From Bdellovibrio bacteriovorus HD100 (lineage in GTDB: Bacteria; Bdellovibrionota; Bdellovibrionia; Bdellovibrionales; Bdellovibrionaceae): 64,000 nucleotides of DNA. Below are positions 49,628 to 59,413 of this stretch, piece by piece; the first letter of the stretch is position 1, and every line of letters starts with the position of its first letter. The translations under genes were made by a program, and so were the position numbers. Below the pieces are notes generated by a model. It was not told the origin of the DNA, ran no database searches, and saw only the letters and a program-made list of their open reading frames with translations. The stretch spans positions 558,001-622,000 of the forward strand of contig NC_005363.1 of the NCBI RefSeq assembly GCF_000196175.1. The letters are read 5' to 3'.

Positions 49628-50827
49628 TTAGGCTTTGCGGCGGTACATGATGGCCCATGATACAAAGCAAATCAGCGCACCGAAGTAATACGGTGCCCCC
49701 GGGAGGTAGAGAGTTCCCGGATTACCTGAAGAGAAATGTGCGAACAGTTTGGTTGTTACCAGCGGTGTGATGATTGCGGCCAGGCTGGACAGACTGACCA
49801 ACGAACCCTGCAGTTCGCCTTGCTCCTGCGGCGGCGTTTTGTGACTGATCAGTGATTGCAGCGCCGGAGGTGAAGTCCAGAACACCGCTGACAGAATCAG
49901 AATCGCATACATCATCCAGCCTTCGGTGGCCATACCGTAGAAGATAAAGGAAACGGCATAACCAAAGGCCCCGATCACCACGGTGCGATGTTCACCAAAT
50001 TTTGGAATCACCAGTCGAGTCAGCCAGCCCTGGGCTAGGGCCGACAGCAGTCCGACCACCGCCAAAGACAAACCAACCTGCGCTGTGGTCCATCCGTAGC
50101 GTGTTTCCGTGTAAAGTGTCCAGATGGATGGGTGCGTTTGACCTGCCAGCTGGAAGAAGAAGTAAACCAGCAAAAGAGCCAGCAGATGTTTAGAACGCAA
50201 AACCCCCAGCAGGGAATAAAGCGGGTTCGTGCGGCGCAAGTCGATTTTACGTCGCAGGTTTTTCGGCAGCGATTCCGGCAGAATGAACAATCCAAAGAAG
50301 AAATTAAGCAGGTTCAGGGCTGCTGCCACCAGGAACGGATATTCTGGTCCCAAGTGCCCCAGCAGTCCCCCGATAGCCGGTCCAATGATAAAGCCCAGGC
50401 CGAAGGCGGCACCGACCATGCCGAAGTTGGCAGAGCGGTTTTCATCGTTGCTGACGTCGGCAATATAGGCCATCGCCACGGTGATGTTGGCTCCGGTCAA
50501 ACCGGCGATGATTCGTCCGGCAAAAAGAATTTCAAGAGTGGGGGCATAGGCCATCAGGATATAGTCAAAGCCCGCCACCAATAGTGAAATCAAAAGGACC
50601 GAACGGCGACCAAAGCGGTCTGACAGGGCCCCCAAAAGCGGTGACGCCAAAAATTGCATCAGCGCATAGATTGAAATGAAATAGCCGAAGTATTCAGTGA
50701 CCGAGGTTTCACTGGAAACAAAACGACGCATGATATCCGGAAGCGACGGGATCACCAAGCCCAGTCCGATCATGTCCAAAGTCACGGTGATAAAAATAAA
50801 CCAAATGCCTGCAGTTTTCTTTGTCAT
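49628..50827 (-). CDS. MFS efflux transporter (TetA-like)
   Basis: A 399-residue transporter with 12 hydrophobic segments; ATG 50827 follows GAGG. Motif A is GALSDRFGRRSVLL between helices 2 and 3; DMIGLGLVIPSLPDI in helix 1 and GPAIGGLLGHLG in helix 5 match the TetA/drug:H+ antiporter group. Length and motifs fit the TetA-like subfamily. Substrate unknown. Divergent from the KefB-type gene with an 80-bp shared region. Confidence 0.93.
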   Translation of the reverse strand: MTKKTAGIWFIFITVTLDMIGLGLVIPSLPDIMRRFVSSETSVTEYFGYFISIYALMQFLASPLLGALSDRFGRRSVLLISLLVAGFDYILMAYAPTLEILFAGRIIAGLTGANITVAMAYIADVSNDENRSANFGMVGAAFGLGFIIGPAIGGLLGHLGPEYPFLVAAALNLLNFFFGLFILPESLPKNLRRKIDLRRTNPLYSLLGVLRSKHLLALLLVYFFFQLAGQTHPSIWTLYTETRYGWTTAQVGLSLAVVGLLSALAQGWLTRLVIPKFGEHRTVVIGAFGYAVSFIFYGMATEGWMMYAILILSAVFWTSPPALQSLISHKTPPQEQGELQGSLVSLSSLAAIITPLVTTKLFAHFSSGNPGTLYLPGAPYYFGALICFVSWAIMYRRKA

Positions 50828-50906
50828 AGGCCTCAGACTAAAAGATCGTTCCCGGCTTGTCACAGGATTCTTGCCGGGATCAAAACCGCTTGGTACCTTC
50901 GTTAGC

Positions 50907-52724
50907 ATGATTTTACATGAGCAACTGTTGCAGATTCTCGCGTTCCTGGGTTTTTCCGTCGTTCTGGTTTCATTGTTTCAAAAGCTGGGCTTGGGAACTA
51001 TTCTGGGTTACCTGGCTGCCGGTATTTTGATTGGGCCTCTGGGCTGGGGATTGATTTCAGACTTTCATTTTGTGCAAACCATTGCCGAATTTGGCGTGGT
51101 CTTTCTGCTCTTTATTATTGGTCTTGAGCTGCAACCCAAAAAGCTGTGGGGCTTGCGAAAAACTCTGTTGGGTTTTGGCGGCTTGCAGATCCTGGTTTGT
51201 ACCGTGGTTTTCACTTTAGCGGGACATCAGCTGGGAATTTCCTGGGCCAGTGCTGCGGTGGTGGGGTTTGCTCTTTCACTGTCTTCAACCGCGTTTGCTC
51301 TGCAAAGTCTGTCTGAAAGAAAAGTTCTGAACACGGAATTTGGCCGGGCCTCTTTTGCGATCCTTTTAATGCAGGACGTGGTGGCCATCCCGGCGTTGGC
51401 GGTGATTCCAAGTCTGGGGCTGGTGACAGCCAGCACCCGCGAAGTGAACTGGGGCGGGGCTTTGGCGATCTTTATCGGACTGGCTTTGGGCAGCCGTCTG
51501 CTGATGGGAAGATTTCTGCAGGTGGTGGCTGAGACCCGCAGCCGTGAGCTTTTCACGGGTGTCACTTTACTGACCGTGATCGGGGTGGCTTTCCTGATGG
51601 AAAGTGTGGGCTTGTCTATGGCGCTTGGGGCGTTCCTGGCTGGGGTGCTGCTTTCAGAATCAGAATACCGTCATGAGCTGGAAGCCGACCTTGAACCTTT
51701 CAAGGGTTTACTGATGGGTCTGTTCTTTGTCTCCGTCGGTATGTCCGTCAAGCTGTCTTTACTGGTTGAAAATCCCGGCCTGATTCTGGGGATCACCGTG
51801 GGTTACATGGTTCTGAAAGGGTTCCTGATTTACGGCGTCGGCCGTGTGATGAAGCTGCACCGTCCGGCCTCCAATAATCTGGCTGTGTATCTGGTGCAGG
51901 GCGGGGAGTTCGCTTTCGTGATCTTTGGCGTGGGGCAAAGTGCGCAAGTGCTTTCACCGGAATGGACTCAAAGATTCACTTTGGTGGTGACGCTTTCCAT
52001 GATCGCAAGCCCCATCATCATCGTCCTAAATGAAAAGATTCAGGCCATGATCGCCTGCAAACGTCCTGGCGCAGGACCGCAGTATGATCAGATCGACGAA
52101 GCTGACAACGGGAACGCGGTGATCATTGCCGGCTTCGGCCGGGTCGGTCAGATCTTTGGCCGTATTCTGCGCACCCAAGATGTAAAATTCACCGCGATTG
52201 AACATGACACTGAACAGATCGACCTGCTTCGTCGTTTTGGCAATAAGGTCTATTATGGCGATGCCTCACGACCGGAAATTCTTGAGGCGGCGGGCATCAA
52301 AAATGCCAAGTACTTTGTGCTGGCCGTGGATGATGTCGAGACCTCCAACAATATCGCCCGGATTCTGCACGAAGATTATCCGCATGTGAAGGTCTTTGCC
52401 CGTTCCCGAAACCGTCAGCACACGTTTGACCTGATGGCGGCCGGGGTCACCCAGGTCCGCCGTGAAACGATAGATTCCAGTATTGCCCTTTCCGAGCAGC
52501 TGCTGGTAGAGATGGGCACACCGGCCAAACGCGCCCATGAGATCATTGAACGCTTCCGTCTGCATGATGAACTGATGCTGCAGGAGCAGTTCAAAGTCCG
52601 TCACGATCAAAAGACCTTTATCGACGTTTCCCGCCAGGCCGCCCAGCAGCTGGCACAGGTCCTTAAAGAGGACGCCGAAAAGACTTATATTGATCCCCAG
52701 CACCCGCCAGAGGCTTCTAAATAA
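50907..52724 (+). CDS. KefB/KefC-type monovalent cation:proton antiporter (CPA2)
   Basis: A 605-residue protein. Residues ~1-385 form the Na+/H+ exchanger domain with the paired segments LGTILGYLAAGILIGPLGW and EFGVVFLLFIIGLELQPKKL typical of CPA2. A cytosolic RCK/TrkA-N domain begins at NAVIIAGFGRVGQIFGRIL with a GxGxxG NAD-binding loop, and GNKVYYGDASRPEILE gives the acidic end of strand 2. E. coli KefB is 601 residues. Family members extrude K+ in exchange for protons, gated by glutathione adducts. ATG 50907 lacks a clear ribosome site. Confidence 0.93.
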   Translation: MILHEQLLQILAFLGFSVVLVSLFQKLGLGTILGYLAAGILIGPLGWGLISDFHFVQTIAEFGVVFLLFIIGLELQPKKLWGLRKTLLGFGGLQILVCTVVFTLAGHQLGISWASAAVVGFALSLSSTAFALQSLSERKVLNTEFGRASFAILLMQDVVAIPALAVIPSLGLVTASTREVNWGGALAIFIGLALGSRLLMGRFLQVVAETRSRELFTGVTLLTVIGVAFLMESVGLSMALGAFLAGVLLSESEYRHELEADLEPFKGLLMGLFFVSVGMSVKLSLLVENPGLILGITVGYMVLKGFLIYGVGRVMKLHRPASNNLAVYLVQGGEFAFVIFGVGQSAQVLSPEWTQRFTLVVTLSMIASPIIIVLNEKIQAMIACKRPGAGPQYDQIDEADNGNAVIIAGFGRVGQIFGRILRTQDVKFTAIEHDTEQIDLLRRFGNKVYYGDASRPEILEAAGIKNAKYFVLAVDDVETSNNIARILHEDYPHVKVFARSRNRQHTFDLMAAGVTQVRRETIDSSIALSEQLLVEMGTPAKRAHEIIERFRLHDELMLQEQFKVRHDQKTFIDVSRQAAQQLAQVLKEDAEKTYIDPQHPPEASK

Positions 52725-52781
52725 TAATTTAACCGACCGAAGCCCTGCTTGTTTCCTATAAATAGGAACAGGAGGGCACGG

Positions 52782-53024
52782 ATGCGCTTCTTAATAATTT
52801 CACTGATTTTAATGTCTGCTTCGTTATCCCAAGCCGAGGTTCAGGGATTCAACGAAATGATCAAGGAAGCCTCGATCAGCGAAAAGATTCTGCGCAAAAG
52901 GCTGCTCAGAATTCTGAACAGCTCAGAAGTGGCGATTGCCGCCAACGACAAGGCCCAGGAACAACTTCAAAACAGCCCCTCCCAGGAAAACTTTGAAGTC
53001 CGGTTGGTAAGAGTAAATCAATAG
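52782..53024 (+). CDS. Small secreted protein (80 residues)
   Basis: ATG 52782 follows GGAGG at 7-nt spacing. Signal peptide MRFLIISLILMSASLSQA, then 60 charged, helical residues. No cysteines and no family recognised. A strong terminator follows. Confidence 0.7.
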   Translation: MRFLIISLILMSASLSQAEVQGFNEMIKEASISEKILRKRLLRILNSSEVAIAANDKAQEQLQNSPSQENFEVRLVRVNQ

Positions 53025-53036
53025 TTTCATCCCCCG

Positions 53037-53069
53037 AAAGACCGCCTTCCCCCGGCGGTCTTTCTTTTT
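53037..53069. terminator. Bidirectional terminator
   Basis: AAAGACCGCC and GGCGGTCTTT with a 7-nt loop, then CTTTTTT on the plus strand; separates the small secreted protein gene from the convergent DUF2914 gene. Confidence 0.85.
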
Positions 53070-54163
53070 TAGTAGATGTCTTTGTAAAAGACCCGTTCCG
53101 GGTTGTTTGATTCAAGCTTAATTACTTTGAAATAGATGCGTCCGATTTCGCGGCCGTCGGTGGTTTCCACGCTGATTCGCCAGTCTCCGGCAGAATAGTT
53201 TTGCTTTGAGGCGAAACCGCGATAGCCGTTCTTGCGGCCTCCGGTGATGCTCATCGGGATCTTGTCGGTGGTTTGCCAGCCCCGGACCGGGTCCTTGAAG
53301 TACCAGTGCAGAATCACGGAATCACTGAATCTTGCCGGGGAAAAGATCTCGGCAAAGAAATAAACAGTGTCGCCGGGTTCCGCATAGAACTCCTGATCCC
53401 CGCGGCGCCAGAATTGCCACGAAGCCTGTTCGTGGGACAAGATGTATTTGCCCTCGGATTTTTCCACGCTGTGATAGATACCCATGTTTTGGATCGACAG
53501 GGGCACCGGCGGAATCCAGCCAACAAGATAGAATGCCAGAAACAGAACCAGGATCGTGGCTCCGGGAAGCAGCAGGGACTTTTGCAGGGTGCGCTGATCC
53601 TGAATTTTTCTTTTCAGCAGCAGGAAGGCCCCATAGATCGCCACACCGGTAAAGGCAATCGACAGCAGGAACGGGAACAGGCCGACAAAGCCCAGGATCA
53701 CCGGAATGGTCATGGAAAAGAACGAAAATACGCAGATCACATACAGGCCGATTTTGATGTTGATCTCGCTGCGCTGAACCCTTTTCAATTCGTTAGCCAC
53801 CATCAAGCCCATCAGAAGGGCGACAAAGATCACCGAAGAAAACAGCGACGCACTTTTTAGGAAGAACAGCGAATACACGCTGAGCAGGCTTCCCAGCAGG
53901 AAGTGCACGATCAGCTGCCGGTAATTCCAGATTTTTTCCAGGCGACGGGACGGCTGGAAAAGGCCGTGAGTGAACAGAAAGTCATAATATAGCACCGAGC
54001 CCAAAATCAGCAGATAGATGATCTGTTGGGAAATACCCCAGAGGTCATCAATGGCCGAAAGGGTCAGAATATCAAAGAAGAAGCCGCCCAGAAAAAAGGC
54101 GATATCGACTTTGATTTCGTTTTCTTCATAGTATTTTAGCAAACGCTCTTTAAGTTGGGTCAT
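53069..54163 (-). CDS. Multi-helix membrane protein with C-terminal DUF2914 domain
   Basis: A 364-residue protein. The N-terminal ~240 residues contain seven or so transmembrane helices (for example IAFFLGGFFFDILTL, LIVHFLLGSLLSVYSLFFL, FLLSIAFTGVAIYGAFLLL, ATILVLFLAFYLVGW). The C-terminal ~110 residues form a DUF2914-like beta domain: VILHWYFKDPVRGWQ, GRKNGYRGFASKQNY and GDWRISVETTDGREIGRIYF. The domain should face the periplasm. Function unknown. Unlinked to its neighbours. Confidence 0.82.
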   Translation of the reverse strand: MTQLKERLLKYYEENEIKVDIAFFLGGFFFDILTLSAIDDLWGISQQIIYLLILGSVLYYDFLFTHGLFQPSRRLEKIWNYRQLIVHFLLGSLLSVYSLFFLKSASLFSSVIFVALLMGLMVANELKRVQRSEINIKIGLYVICVFSFFSMTIPVILGFVGLFPFLLSIAFTGVAIYGAFLLLKRKIQDQRTLQKSLLLPGATILVLFLAFYLVGWIPPVPLSIQNMGIYHSVEKSEGKYILSHEQASWQFWRRGDQEFYAEPGDTVYFFAEIFSPARFSDSVILHWYFKDPVRGWQTTDKIPMSITGGRKNGYRGFASKQNYSAGDWRISVETTDGREIGRIYFKVIKLESNNPERVFYKDIY

Positions 54164-54266
54164 GAAGCGAAGCTACCACATGACAGTCCGTTAATGAAGG
54201 CATGTTAATTTGTCTCAAGAAAAGTTCTGCACTATCCCTTGTGTCTCACAACAAGGAGTTCTTTTA

Positions 54267-54830
54267 ATGAAAGCATGGATTGCACTGTCCATTTTGGGTT
54301 CTTTTGTCTTTTCTTCCGCCGTTTTTGCCGCAGAAAGCCGCCAGTTTACAAAAGTAGATACGGAAAGGGCTGTGGTCAAAATCGTCACCGATGAAGGGCA
54401 AGGAGTTCAGGCCGCCATGTTTGTCGATGGGGAAGAAAACGAAAAGTTCATGAAAATGCTTTTAGAGGACCCAAATACACGTTTGGCAAGTCTGCGAGAT
54501 GAACTTGAAAAAGAAAACTGTGATCCCTCCGCCCAACGCTATGACAGCTGGATTGAGGATTGTGGCTCTGTGGAGTTCACGGATCCTGTACAAACCTCGT
54601 TTGCACGTGGCGGCTGGATGAGCGCCGGGGCTCAGTACACTTACTTTGTGGGCTTCCGTCACGCGGGGACAGGTCATATCTTTGAAGCGACTTATATGGT
54701 TGTGATTCAAGAGGAAGTGAACGCTGAAATGAATCAGCAAAACGGCACCCCGAGTGTGCTGAAAAAGGACCTGTCTTTGGTGCGCATCGTGCGTATGCCG
54801 GGCCAGATCCGCATTCTTCCCATCCGCTAG
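54267..54830 (+). CDS. Secreted protein of unknown function (187 residues)
   Basis: ATG 54267 follows AAGGAG; signal peptide MKAWIALSILGSFVFSSAVF then AAES. The mature protein is beta-rich with two cysteines (EKENCDPSAQ and WIEDCGSVEF) 20 residues apart. No family recognised. Stands alone between a divergent membrane gene and a chemoreceptor. Confidence 0.75.
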   Translation: MKAWIALSILGSFVFSSAVFAAESRQFTKVDTERAVVKIVTDEGQGVQAAMFVDGEENEKFMKMLLEDPNTRLASLRDELEKENCDPSAQRYDSWIEDCGSVEFTDPVQTSFARGGWMSAGAQYTYFVGFRHAGTGHIFEATYMVVIQEEVNAEMNQQNGTPSVLKKDLSLVRIVRMPGQIRILPIR

Positions 54831-55033
54831 AATTCGCATGGGATCCAACTTTCGTTCGCTGTCATTTGTCTATGCTCTGGGGAACGGTTCAACTTGAGAT
54901 GAACCAGATGTGAGTTAATTCAGAGAACTGTCCCAACTTTACAATTTCGTCCAAGTCCTTCAGGTGGTCCTGTTTTCCTCCGAAAGAAGAGAGAATCTTA
55001 TAAATCAACTCTTTCAGAGGTTTCAAAAAAATT

Positions 55034-56683
55034 ATGGCAATCAGTTCTTGGTTCAAAGGAATTAAAGGCAAGCTCTTTGTGTGCGCTCTGATCCCGATGG
55101 CGGGCTTTGCAGCTCTTGGTTGGGTGGCCTATAAAGATATTAATATCATGGGTTCGATGTTGAACGACGCCTATGTCAATATCATTCCGAACATGAAAGC
55201 GATGGGCGAGGTTGAAGGCAGCCGTGCGCGCATTGGTCAGTATCTGTGGGGTGCTTTGGCCAATAAAGATGTGCCGAAGCATCGCGAAAGTTATGTCAGC
55301 AAAGCCAAAACGGCCATCAAGGAATATAAAGACGCCATTGCAGTCTATGAGGCGGCCTCCTTCCAGCCAGGTGAAGCCGAAATGTATGAGCCGGCAAGAA
55401 AGTTGAATGCCGACTATGCGCAGGAAGTGGAGCGCCTGATCTCGGCACTGGAAAAGCCGGACGCGGACTTTGATAAGTTGCGCGAACAGATGACCGAAGG
55501 CACTTATCTGAAGCATTCCACTGTGATCAAAAAAGTCGCGGGCGAGGTTGTGGCAATGTATGAGAAGCTTGCCGGAACCAACAATATTCTGCAAAAAGCC
55601 GAGACTCAAAAGGGCTTGATCATGCTGGCGGTCATTGGTGGCGTGTCAGCGTTTTTGGTGTTTGGTCTTTTGATGTTTATCGGTATGGCTTTGAGCCGCA
55701 CGGTGAGCAACACGGTTTCCCGTTTGTCCGGTGCCGGTCATCAGGTGAATGAAGCCATCACACAATTGACATTGGCGGGCCAGGGGTTGTCCCAGTCCTC
55801 CACGTCTGCAGCGGCTTCCTTGGAAGAAACAGTGGCTTCGTTGGAAGAAATGACTTCCATGGTGAAGATGAACTCTGACAACGCCAAACAAGCGGCGTCA
55901 CTTTCCCAATCCTCCCGCGCGGCGGCCGAGGACGGTGAGCGCGAGATCAAAAATCTTGTGGAGTCCATGCACGATATTTCCCAGTCCTCCAAAAAGATCG
56001 AAGAGATCATCAACGTCATTGACGATATCGCCTTCCAGACGAACTTGCTGGCGCTGAATGCGGCCGTCGAGGCGGCACGTGCTGGCGAGCAGGGGAAAGG
56101 CTTTGCGGTTGTCGCGGAGGCGGTTCGTTCATTGGCACAAAGATCCGCGTCGGCGGCCAAGGATATCACTTCCTTGATCAAGGACTCGGTGGAAAAAATC
56201 GAAAATGGAACCCATATTGCCGACAAGTCCGGCGATGTTTTAAATAACATCGTGAACTCGATCAAAAAGGTGGCGGATCTGAATAACGAGATTTCCGCAG
56301 CCAGCGCCGAGCAGACAACGGGCATTCAGCAGATCAATAAGGCCATGAACCAGCTGGATCAAAGTTCTCAGTCCAATGCGGCTTCTTCTGAAGAGATCGC
56401 GGCGACGTCTGAAGAGATTTCCTCTCAGTCCGAGCAAATGCAGATCATGGTTCGTGAATTGAGCAACTTTGTGACCGGATCAACAGAGGTTGAGGCGAAG
56501 GCCGAAGCACCGGCGCGTATGCCATCTGCCAAGCCTGCAAAAAAACCTGAGGTAAAATCGGCGAAGGTGATGAAGTTCACACCGCCGCCGAAGAAGGCAG
56601 CGCCCGCACCGGCCGCAGCAGTCATTCCATTTGACACAGATGAAGATCCGCGCGCCAAAGTGGGCACCACCGACGGCTTCTAA
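55034..56683 (+). CDS. Methyl-accepting chemotaxis protein
   Basis: A 549-residue chemoreceptor. Helix 1 (LFVCALIPMAGFAALGWVAY) and helix 2 (LIMLAVIGGVSAFLVFGLLM) bracket a ~165-residue four-helix-bundle sensor domain. The signalling tip is IIDDIAFQTNLLALNAAVEA-like (INVIDDIAFQTNLLALNAA, AGEQGKGFAVVAEAVR). A clear HAMP domain is not evident; the second helix runs almost directly into the methylation helices. The tail is Ala/Pro/Lys-rich and lacks a CheR pentapeptide. Sensing ligand unknown. Confidence 0.95.
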   Translation: MAISSWFKGIKGKLFVCALIPMAGFAALGWVAYKDINIMGSMLNDAYVNIIPNMKAMGEVEGSRARIGQYLWGALANKDVPKHRESYVSKAKTAIKEYKDAIAVYEAASFQPGEAEMYEPARKLNADYAQEVERLISALEKPDADFDKLREQMTEGTYLKHSTVIKKVAGEVVAMYEKLAGTNNILQKAETQKGLIMLAVIGGVSAFLVFGLLMFIGMALSRTVSNTVSRLSGAGHQVNEAITQLTLAGQGLSQSSTSAAASLEETVASLEEMTSMVKMNSDNAKQAASLSQSSRAAAEDGEREIKNLVESMHDISQSSKKIEEIINVIDDIAFQTNLLALNAAVEAARAGEQGKGFAVVAEAVRSLAQRSASAAKDITSLIKDSVEKIENGTHIADKSGDVLNNIVNSIKKVADLNNEISAASAEQTTGIQQINKAMNQLDQSSQSNAASSEEIAATSEEISSQSEQMQIMVRELSNFVTGSTEVEAKAEAPARMPSAKPAKKPEVKSAKVMKFTPPPKKAAPAPAAAVIPFDTDEDPRAKVGTTDGF

Positions 56684-56734
56684 GCGGTTGAAACACAAAT
56701 GGACCCAGTATAGTCGCCCTTATATTGTGAAGGG

Positions 56735-57751
56735 ATGGGAAAAAAGACTCTGCTGGTCCTGGTTGTCCTGGTTGCTGTGCTGGCTGGAGCCAGCTGGATC
56801 ACCATGCAAATAACACCATGGCCGAAGGCCATGGTGATTCGCTGGCTCTTTGATGAAGGCGCCGAAGAGGCCTCTGCGGTGCTGGCCAAGCATCTTCCCA
56901 CCAATATAAGTCAAAGACTTGATGTCTCTTATGATCCCTTCGACAAAGACGCCTTTGTGGATTTCTATTTTCCGACTGAAGCAGAAGCCCAGGGATCATT
57001 GCTGCCTTTGATCGTCTGGGTTCATGGGGGCGCCTGGATTTCGGGGGACAAGGCGGATGTTGGCAACTATGCCCGGATCCTGGCCTCGCGCGGATTTGTG
57101 GTGGCCTCTGTCGGATATTCAATAGCACCCGAGTTTCAATATCCCACACCTCTTCGCCAGATTCTACTGGCGCTTTCTTTTATTGACGAAAATGCCTCTG
57201 ACTATCATGCCGACTCCACCCGGGTCTTTTTGGCCGGAGATTCTGCCGGCGCCCAATTGGTCGCACAAACGGCCAACATTCTGACATCTCCGACGTACGC
57301 CGAGCAAATGGAAATGCTGCCGACTTTGGCAAAAGAAAAACTGAAAGGTCTGCTGCTGTACTGTGGTGCCTATGATCCCACGCTGGTCAACTTTGAAGGT
57401 TCCTTTGGTGGATTTTTGAATACTGTGTTTTGGTCCTACTTCGGGACCAAGGACTTTCTCAAGGATGAACGGATGAAAGAGTTCTCGGTCCTGCAGAATA
57501 TGACCCGGGATTTTCCGGCGATGTTTGTCTCTGCCGGAAATGCAGACCCGCTGCTGGGGCAATCCAGAGCCCTGGCTGAAACCGCCACCCGTTTGGGAGT
57601 TCCGGTGCAGACACTGTTCTTTGCGCAGGATCATGCCCCGGGTTTAGGTCATGAATATCAGTTCAATCTGGATACGGCGGCCGGTCAGGAAGCCTTGCAA
57701 CGATCTGTTGAATTTATGCAAAACCAATTAAAAAAGGAGACGTCTTTATGA
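56735..57751 (+). CDS. Membrane-anchored alpha/beta hydrolase (esterase/lipase family)
   Basis: A 338-residue protein with one N-terminal helix (LLVLVVLVAVLAGASWI), so either anchored or exported. The hydrolase fold has the oxyanion motif VWVHGGAWISGDKAD, the nucleophile elbow GDSAGA (Ser170), the Asp region VSAGNADPLL and the His in GLGHEYQF, typical of HSL/carboxylesterase-like enzymes. The purine-rich site is directly against the ATG, so the mRNA may be near-leaderless. The stop overlaps the ATG of the next gene. Confidence 0.88.
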   Translation: MGKKTLLVLVVLVAVLAGASWITMQITPWPKAMVIRWLFDEGAEEASAVLAKHLPTNISQRLDVSYDPFDKDAFVDFYFPTEAEAQGSLLPLIVWVHGGAWISGDKADVGNYARILASRGFVVASVGYSIAPEFQYPTPLRQILLALSFIDENASDYHADSTRVFLAGDSAGAQLVAQTANILTSPTYAEQMEMLPTLAKEKLKGLLLYCGAYDPTLVNFEGSFGGFLNTVFWSYFGTKDFLKDERMKEFSVLQNMTRDFPAMFVSAGNADPLLGQSRALAETATRLGVPVQTLFFAQDHAPGLGHEYQFNLDTAAGQEALQRSVEFMQNQLKKETSL

Positions 57752-58809
57752 AGGTGTTATCCGTTTTTTTAAGTCTGCTCTTGGCAGTTCCCGCCTATCC
57801 GTGCACCCGCATTTTGTGGGACGGGAAAAACCAGGATGTTATTGTGGGTCGTAATATGGATTGGTCCGAGGACACTGGCTCGAACATGTGGTTGTTCCCG
57901 CGGGGGATGGAGCGTGATGGGATGGCCTCCAAGAATTCTGCTAAGTGGACGTCCAAGTATGGCAGTGTGATTCTGTCGATGTACGATGTGGGGACTGCGG
58001 ATGGGGTGAATGAAAAGGGACTGACGGCAAATTTGTTGTATCTGTCGGAAAGCCATTTCGGGACGCGGGATGAAAAGGTGCCGGGGATGTCAGTCAGTAT
58101 GTGGGCGCAGTATTTTCTGGATAACTTTGCCACAGTGTCTGAAGCGGTTTCTTCAATGGAAAAGTCTCCCATCCAGGTTTTGATGGCCAGCGTGCCCACG
58201 GCCCACGGAGTGCGGCAGGGGACCGTGCATCTGGCCTTGTCAGACAAAACCGGGGACTCGGTCGTGATGGAGTATATCGATGGCAAAGCCAAATTCTATC
58301 ACGGCAAAGAGTATCGTTTTATGACGAACTCGCCTCCCTTCGACCAGCAGCTGAAATCCATGAAGCAGTATCAGGGATTTGGCGGCAGTAAAAAACTTCC
58401 AGGGACCACCGAGGCGGCCGACCGATTTGTGCGTGCGGCTTACTACACCCAGCACCTGCCGGACCCCAAGGACTATCGGGAGGCGGTGGCGGGCGTCCTG
58501 AGTGTGTTGCGAAATGTATCGCAGCCTTTTGGCACACCCGATCCGGCTCGCCCTTATATTTCGACCACCCGCTGGCGGACCGTGGCGGATCTGACCCGGG
58601 GACTTTATTTTTATGAAAGTACTTTGAGTCCCTATCTTGTCTGGGTTGAGCTGCCAAAGCTTGACTTCAAAAAGGGCACAGCGGTGAAGAAGATCAATCT
58701 GGTCAAAAACTATGAGCTGATTGGCGACGTCACGGGCAAGTTCAAAACCACACCGGTTTTCCAATTCCTGAAGCCTGACGATCAGGGATTGTTGAAGGCG
58801 CAGAATTAA
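57748..58809 (+). CDS. Exported Ntn-hydrolase, choloylglycine/penicillin V acylase family
   Basis: A 353-residue protein. The signal peptide ends AYP and the mature enzyme would begin with Cys19 (CTRILWDGKN), the N-terminal nucleophile of PF02275 linear amide hydrolases. VGRNMDWSED and the later NEKGLTANLLYL match the family. It follows AAAAGGAGA and overlaps the preceding hydrolase gene by 4 bp, so the two probably act in one pathway. Substrates in the family include bile salts, penicillin V and N-acyl homoserine lactones. Confidence 0.9.
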   Translation: MKVLSVFLSLLLAVPAYPCTRILWDGKNQDVIVGRNMDWSEDTGSNMWLFPRGMERDGMASKNSAKWTSKYGSVILSMYDVGTADGVNEKGLTANLLYLSESHFGTRDEKVPGMSVSMWAQYFLDNFATVSEAVSSMEKSPIQVLMASVPTAHGVRQGTVHLALSDKTGDSVVMEYIDGKAKFYHGKEYRFMTNSPPFDQQLKSMKQYQGFGGSKKLPGTTEAADRFVRAAYYTQHLPDPKDYREAVAGVLSVLRNVSQPFGTPDPARPYISTTRWRTVADLTRGLYFYESTLSPYLVWVELPKLDFKKGTAVKKINLVKNYELIGDVTGKFKTTPVFQFLKPDDQGLLKAQN

Positions 58810-58816
58810 GTCCGTT

Positions 58817-58846
58817 TTGACTTTGCACGGCCCCACTTGCTAGGCT
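58817..58846 (+). promoter_or_regulatory. Possible sigma-70 promoter
   Basis: TTGACT and TAGGCT separated by 18 bp, about 30 bp before the thioesterase ATG. The -10 is poor. Confidence 0.25.
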
Positions 58847-58874
58847 CTAGGCAGCCTGTGGGGCTGAGGTTTCA

Positions 58875-59408
58875 ATGAATCTATTGTTTCGACTTTTGCA
58901 TGTCCTGCTTTTTTCCCGCTTCCGTTCCCGAGTTGGAATCATGGATGAATGTGCGACGCCTTTTCGTGTATGGCCGACGGATCTGGATGTACTTCGTCAC
59001 ATGAACAATGGAATTTACCTTTCCCTGCAGGATCTGGCGCGTACAGACTATATGATCCGGGCCCAGGCCGCTGGGGCGATTGCCTCGGAAGGCTGGTATC
59101 CGGTGGTCGCTTCAGAAACCATCCGCTTTCGCAGATCACTGAAGGTCTTTCAGAAGTTCCATCTGCACACACGGCTGATCACCTGGGATGACAAATACCT
59201 TTACCTTGAGCACAAGTTCACCAGTCGCGGGGATTTGATTGCCATCGGCATGATTCGCGCGCGGTTTCTAAGCAAAAAAGGCGGAACGGTGACTCCGGCG
59301 GAGCTGATGAAGGCGGTGGGGGAAAACCTGACGGCGCCCGCTATGCCGGAATATCTGCAGTCCTGGATCAATGCGGATCAGGGACAATCCAAGGCCGCGG
59401 GAGTTTAG
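58875..59408 (+). CDS. Hotdog-fold acyl-CoA thioesterase (4HBT type)
   Basis: A 177-residue protein. The hotdog signature is VWPTDLDVLRHMNNGIYLSL, with Asp and the MNNG turn of the 4-hydroxybenzoyl-CoA thioesterase family, followed by ETIRFRRSLKVFQKFHLHTR. The N-terminal ~20 residues are hydrophobic and could associate with membrane. It probably cleaves long-chain acyl-CoA. It is convergent with the Tsx-like gene, 5 bp apart. Confidence 0.85.
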   Translation: MNLLFRLLHVLLFSRFRSRVGIMDECATPFRVWPTDLDVLRHMNNGIYLSLQDLARTDYMIRAQAAGAIASEGWYPVVASETIRFRRSLKVFQKFHLHTRLITWDDKYLYLEHKFTSRGDLIAIGMIRARFLSKKGGTVTPAELMKAVGENLTAPAMPEYLQSWINADQGQSKAAGV

Positions 59409-59413
59409 CTCTT

